DNA of 64,000 nucleotides, from positions 11,122,501-11,186,500 of the forward strand of contig JAYKKI010000060.1 of the NCBI GenBank assembly GCA_039881145.1, written 5' to 3'. Shown here piece by piece: positions 61,178-64,000 of this stretch; within the stretch, counting starts at the first letter, position 1; the number at the start of each line of letters is the position of its first letter. The translations under genes were made by a program, and so were the position numbers. The notes under the pieces are model-generated. The model had not been told where the DNA came from. It saw only the letters and a program-made list of their open reading frames with translations, and did no database searches. This DNA is from Druceiella hillmani (lineage: Eukaryota > Arthropoda > Insecta > Lepidoptera > Hepialidae).

Positions 61178-61178
61178 T
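61098..61178. repeat. (TA)n microsatellite
   Basis: About 80 bp of TA with two 'cata' interruptions. It lies immediately upstream (in LINE orientation) of the RT relic. Confidence 0.96.
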
Positions 61179-62940
61179 TGTGTGATGCTTGAAGTTAATC
61201 TAATGTGTTAATATTTTCATGACTTCCTTTTTATATAATAATCTAGCAATGAGATACAATATTTACAAAATATTAAGATTTCATAATTGAGTAAAGTGCC
61301 ATTTGCTCTAGAGTAAAGCATTTTTGATAGAACGTGTACGGACCATTTTTCTTAAAACACATTTTATTTGATTATAACAATTGGTTATGGCATAAATATA
61401 AAGTTTTCAGTAATATTTTATACATAATAACTTTCAATAAGTCCACATAAATAAATCTGTGGAAAAACTATTTCGTTCCGTGTTACTTGGTCTTAGCATT
61501 AATACAGTTTTATTGACAGAAACAAGTATCAAATTTCTGCTACTTATTTTAAGTTGAACTAGAAGCAGCGTTCTTATTGGGCGAATGTTTACTCGAGTGA
61601 CATACGTTCAAGGAATATATTGGATTATGGGTTAGCGCTATGAAATACAGCGGAAATTGAAAGGTACTCGTGAGCGATGCGCAATCTGATTGTGGATTGC
61701 TTCTGGTCCCTGAGCATGTTGACCGTTTTTTGTAAGCTTGGTAATGTTTGAGTAAATCAATACATATTTTATTATCGTTTAATCGAACGGCATTACTTTA
61801 TGCCTTATTGATTTAATAAAATGTCACATTTACTTTAGGTCAAAAGTTGATGACATATTCTCATTTTCATCATGGAAACAAGTGATATAGTTAATATTAC
61901 GCACCGTAACTTATTGACAGTAGTGTATCAATTTCCTTACTCTTATAACTTTATAACGACTGCAAGTAACATTTCGTCGTAATTAATTTGGAGCACTGTG
62001 GCGGAAATGAATTACATTGATCTTGAATCAATATACCCACAGACAGACATTACATTGAACTTGAATCAATATACCCACAGACAGACAAAATATTTGCATA
62101 TTAAGAAAATAAATATAAAGACATCAAGATAATTTATAGACTATAAAATATCGAGGAAAACTGAACCTTCTGAAATTTACCAAAACTTGAAAAAAGTTTT
62201 CGAAAAAATAATAACTGCATAAATATTAAACAAAAAATTTAAAAAGACATCATATCATCTATGGTTATTTCATATACATTTAAAACGGCAAATTTTGTGG
62301 ATTTTTACATTGAAAATATTCCCAAAAAAAAAAAATTTCATGATGAATTTTTATGCGTTTATTGGTGGACAATAACGAAGTGCTTTGCTAGTCCATGCGT
62401 GATAAACAATTATGGAAATGAGCCTGACCATAATTCAAATGTGGAACCAAATTTATGAAAACAATGCGCTGTGTTTTTCAGTGATCTGTGCATATAAAAT
62501 CACAAACACTGCTGCAGACAACAAAATTTCCTACGCGACTGACTTGCATGAAAAGAAAGGTCTTTATATTATTGAAAAGTTTTGAAATACATGGTAAGTA
62601 ATTGAAAAGTAGTAGACTTTAATGATGACCAAATAAGGTGCAAAACACGTGAGGACGAAAGTAGGGTAGTATATAATTGTAAAGGTTATAAAATGATTTT
62701 AATATTATTGTTAATCAAATATGAAATCATTGGATTATTTTTGTCCCTCTATTTTTAATAAATATTTATTTAGGCAAATTCTTAAAAACATATTAAATAA
62801 CAGGTAGTTTAATTAAATATATAAGAAATATAGAAAAGGGGATATAATTAAAGGTACCACACAAATACCTCGAATACCTAAAATTAAATTAATAAAAATT
62901 TCAAATTCTACAACAATTTAAAAAAAACGATCTTGGCCCT
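61179..62940. other. AT-rich stretch without supported genes, with a 38-bp tandem repeat
   Basis: Two copies of a 38-bp unit ('attacattgatcttgaatcaa...ccacagacagac') lie at 62011-62048 and 62049-62086 with one difference. The open frame 62261-62458 (+) has no recognised domain. Confidence 0.6.
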
Positions 62941-63440
62941 GCTAAAGCGTTCCTTGTCCTAATTTTCTAAAAAGTTATTACAATCTGTCACAATCGTTAG
63001 GCAGATGGAAAAAATATTTAGCTATCAAGTTGGATATTTGGTTGGCTCCTTTTGTTTTGTATTAGATCCATTCATTCTTTTTTTCAAAAGTTTATTTCTA
63101 AAACTATATTTTCTTTATTTATTTTCTTACAGCAATATATAAGTTTCCGATCATTCGATTTGTTTTGTCTAATAAAGATTTACTCATTCAAAAGCACTTC
63201 TAAAGCATTTTTTGTCCTGATTTTCTGCAAAAGTTCTTACCATCTGTCACAGTCGTTACGCAGATAAGAAAAATATTTAGCTATTTGGTTGGCTCCTTTT
63301 GTTTCATCTTACATTCATCCATTCTTTTTTCCAAAAGTATATATTCTGCATTTATATTCTTAGAGCAATATGTAAGTTTCCGATTATGATTTTTATTTTG
63401 TCTAATAAAAAATTTGCTCATTAAAAGCACTTCTAAATTT
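62941..63440. repeat. Tandem duplication, ~258-bp unit, two copies
   Basis: Unit 1 is 62941-63198 and unit 2 about 63199-63440. Shared phrases include 'taaagc...ttccttgtcctaattttc', 'atctgtcacartcgttasgcagat', 'atttggttggctccttttgt', 'agcaatatrtaagtttccgat' and 'attcaaaagcacttctaaa'. Divergence is about 10-15% with small deletions in unit 2. Open frames on both strands here are not supported as genes. Confidence 0.88.
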
Positions 63441-64000
63441 TTTAAATTTACATAGCTCCTTATTATAAAAGTGCTAGATATATTGCCTGCAATGAACAAT
63501 CTGTCTTTCAATGACGAAAATTTTTTTAAACTGTGTCACAAAAGTTATACAATGGCACTTAAACAATTGGCATTTTAAATATTTTTTCTATAATTTTTTT
63601 AATATTCAAAGGAGAAACTAATGGAATGTATGTTTCAGTAGTACGTTTTTTTAATTTTTATTATAGTAATAATACTGACGTTCCTCTCTTTGTGTGGTTT
63701 TACATTCGACTATACATAATTCTATTCTTACAAGAAACTCGTTAAACTTCACGGTTTCTTCGTAATTTGGTCACGTTTTCGTCGTTAATACCATAAAATT
63801 TGCCAAACTAGGAAAATTTTAACACCTTTTTTTTATAGCACTAATGGGCAAAATTCTCCCCTATCACTCTAACAAATCCTCCCTCCTTAATTTAACTGAC
63901 ACATAAAATTTTCGATTAAACGCAATAGTTTCTACCCTTACCTTTCCATAGTCAAAGCGAACATCTAGTTTAATAGGATCCAGTTTTACTATTTACTAGA
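63441..64000. other. AT-rich stretch without supported genes
   Basis: Nothing recognised to the end of the window. Confidence 0.6.

Overview
This window looks like intergenic or intronic DNA from an animal nuclear genome, most likely an insect or other arthropod. The evidence is strong AT-richness, many long (TA)n and (CA)n microsatellites, decayed mariner transposases, decayed non-LTR retrotransposons, Penelope-type inverted terminal pieces, a 143-bp satellite, and no open reading frame of normal gene length. Nothing looks bacterial: there are no operons, rRNAs, tRNAs or CRISPR arrays. The species cannot be named from sequence alone.

The left third (1-23420) is built from tandem copies of one unit of about 10-11 kb. 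Copy 1 is 1 to about 10382, and its left end may lie outside the window. Copy 2 is 11594 to about 21480. A much older partial third copy is 21990-23420. A broken mariner transposase (10775-11375) lies in the spacer between copies 1 and 2. The first ~3.6 kb of the two large copies is about 99% identical, while the rest is visibly more diverged, with large copy-specific indels. This fits gene conversion or two rounds of duplication. Each copy carries short GC-richer segments with splice-like borders. Two of them (860-951 and 1673-1698) join in frame, and a third in-frame candidate lies at 3843-3881. These are the best candidates for parts of a real gene, but I do not recognise the protein.

The middle (about 23.4-44.5 kb) is mostly unannotatable AT-rich DNA. 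It holds a reverse-transcriptase tail (minus strand, ~31.65-31.95 kb), a 420-bp hexanucleotide array, a 34-bp tandem repeat beside a GC-rich motif, and old local duplications (29.3-29.7 kb and 35.3-36.4 kb).

The right part (44.5-64 kb) contains a decayed Jockey/CR1-type LINE with a recognisable 3' end (44515-46060), an unidentified terminal-exon candidate with a strong splice acceptor (46366-46525), a second broken mariner (46550-47040), the 143-bp satellite (52300-53075), a second decayed LINE reverse transcriptase (minus strand, ~60.5-61.07 kb) and further short tandem duplications.

The most interesting structure is a dispersed family with five loci (21.6, 29.1, 33.8, 43.1 and 59.6 kb), three of them inverted fold-backs. 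Its consensus carries a hammerhead-ribozyme-like core (CTGANGA, stem II, GAAA, minimal stem III, GTC, and a stem I that closes). This points to Penelope-like retroelement termini or related small 'retrozymes'. No gene in the window can be claimed as intact and functional.
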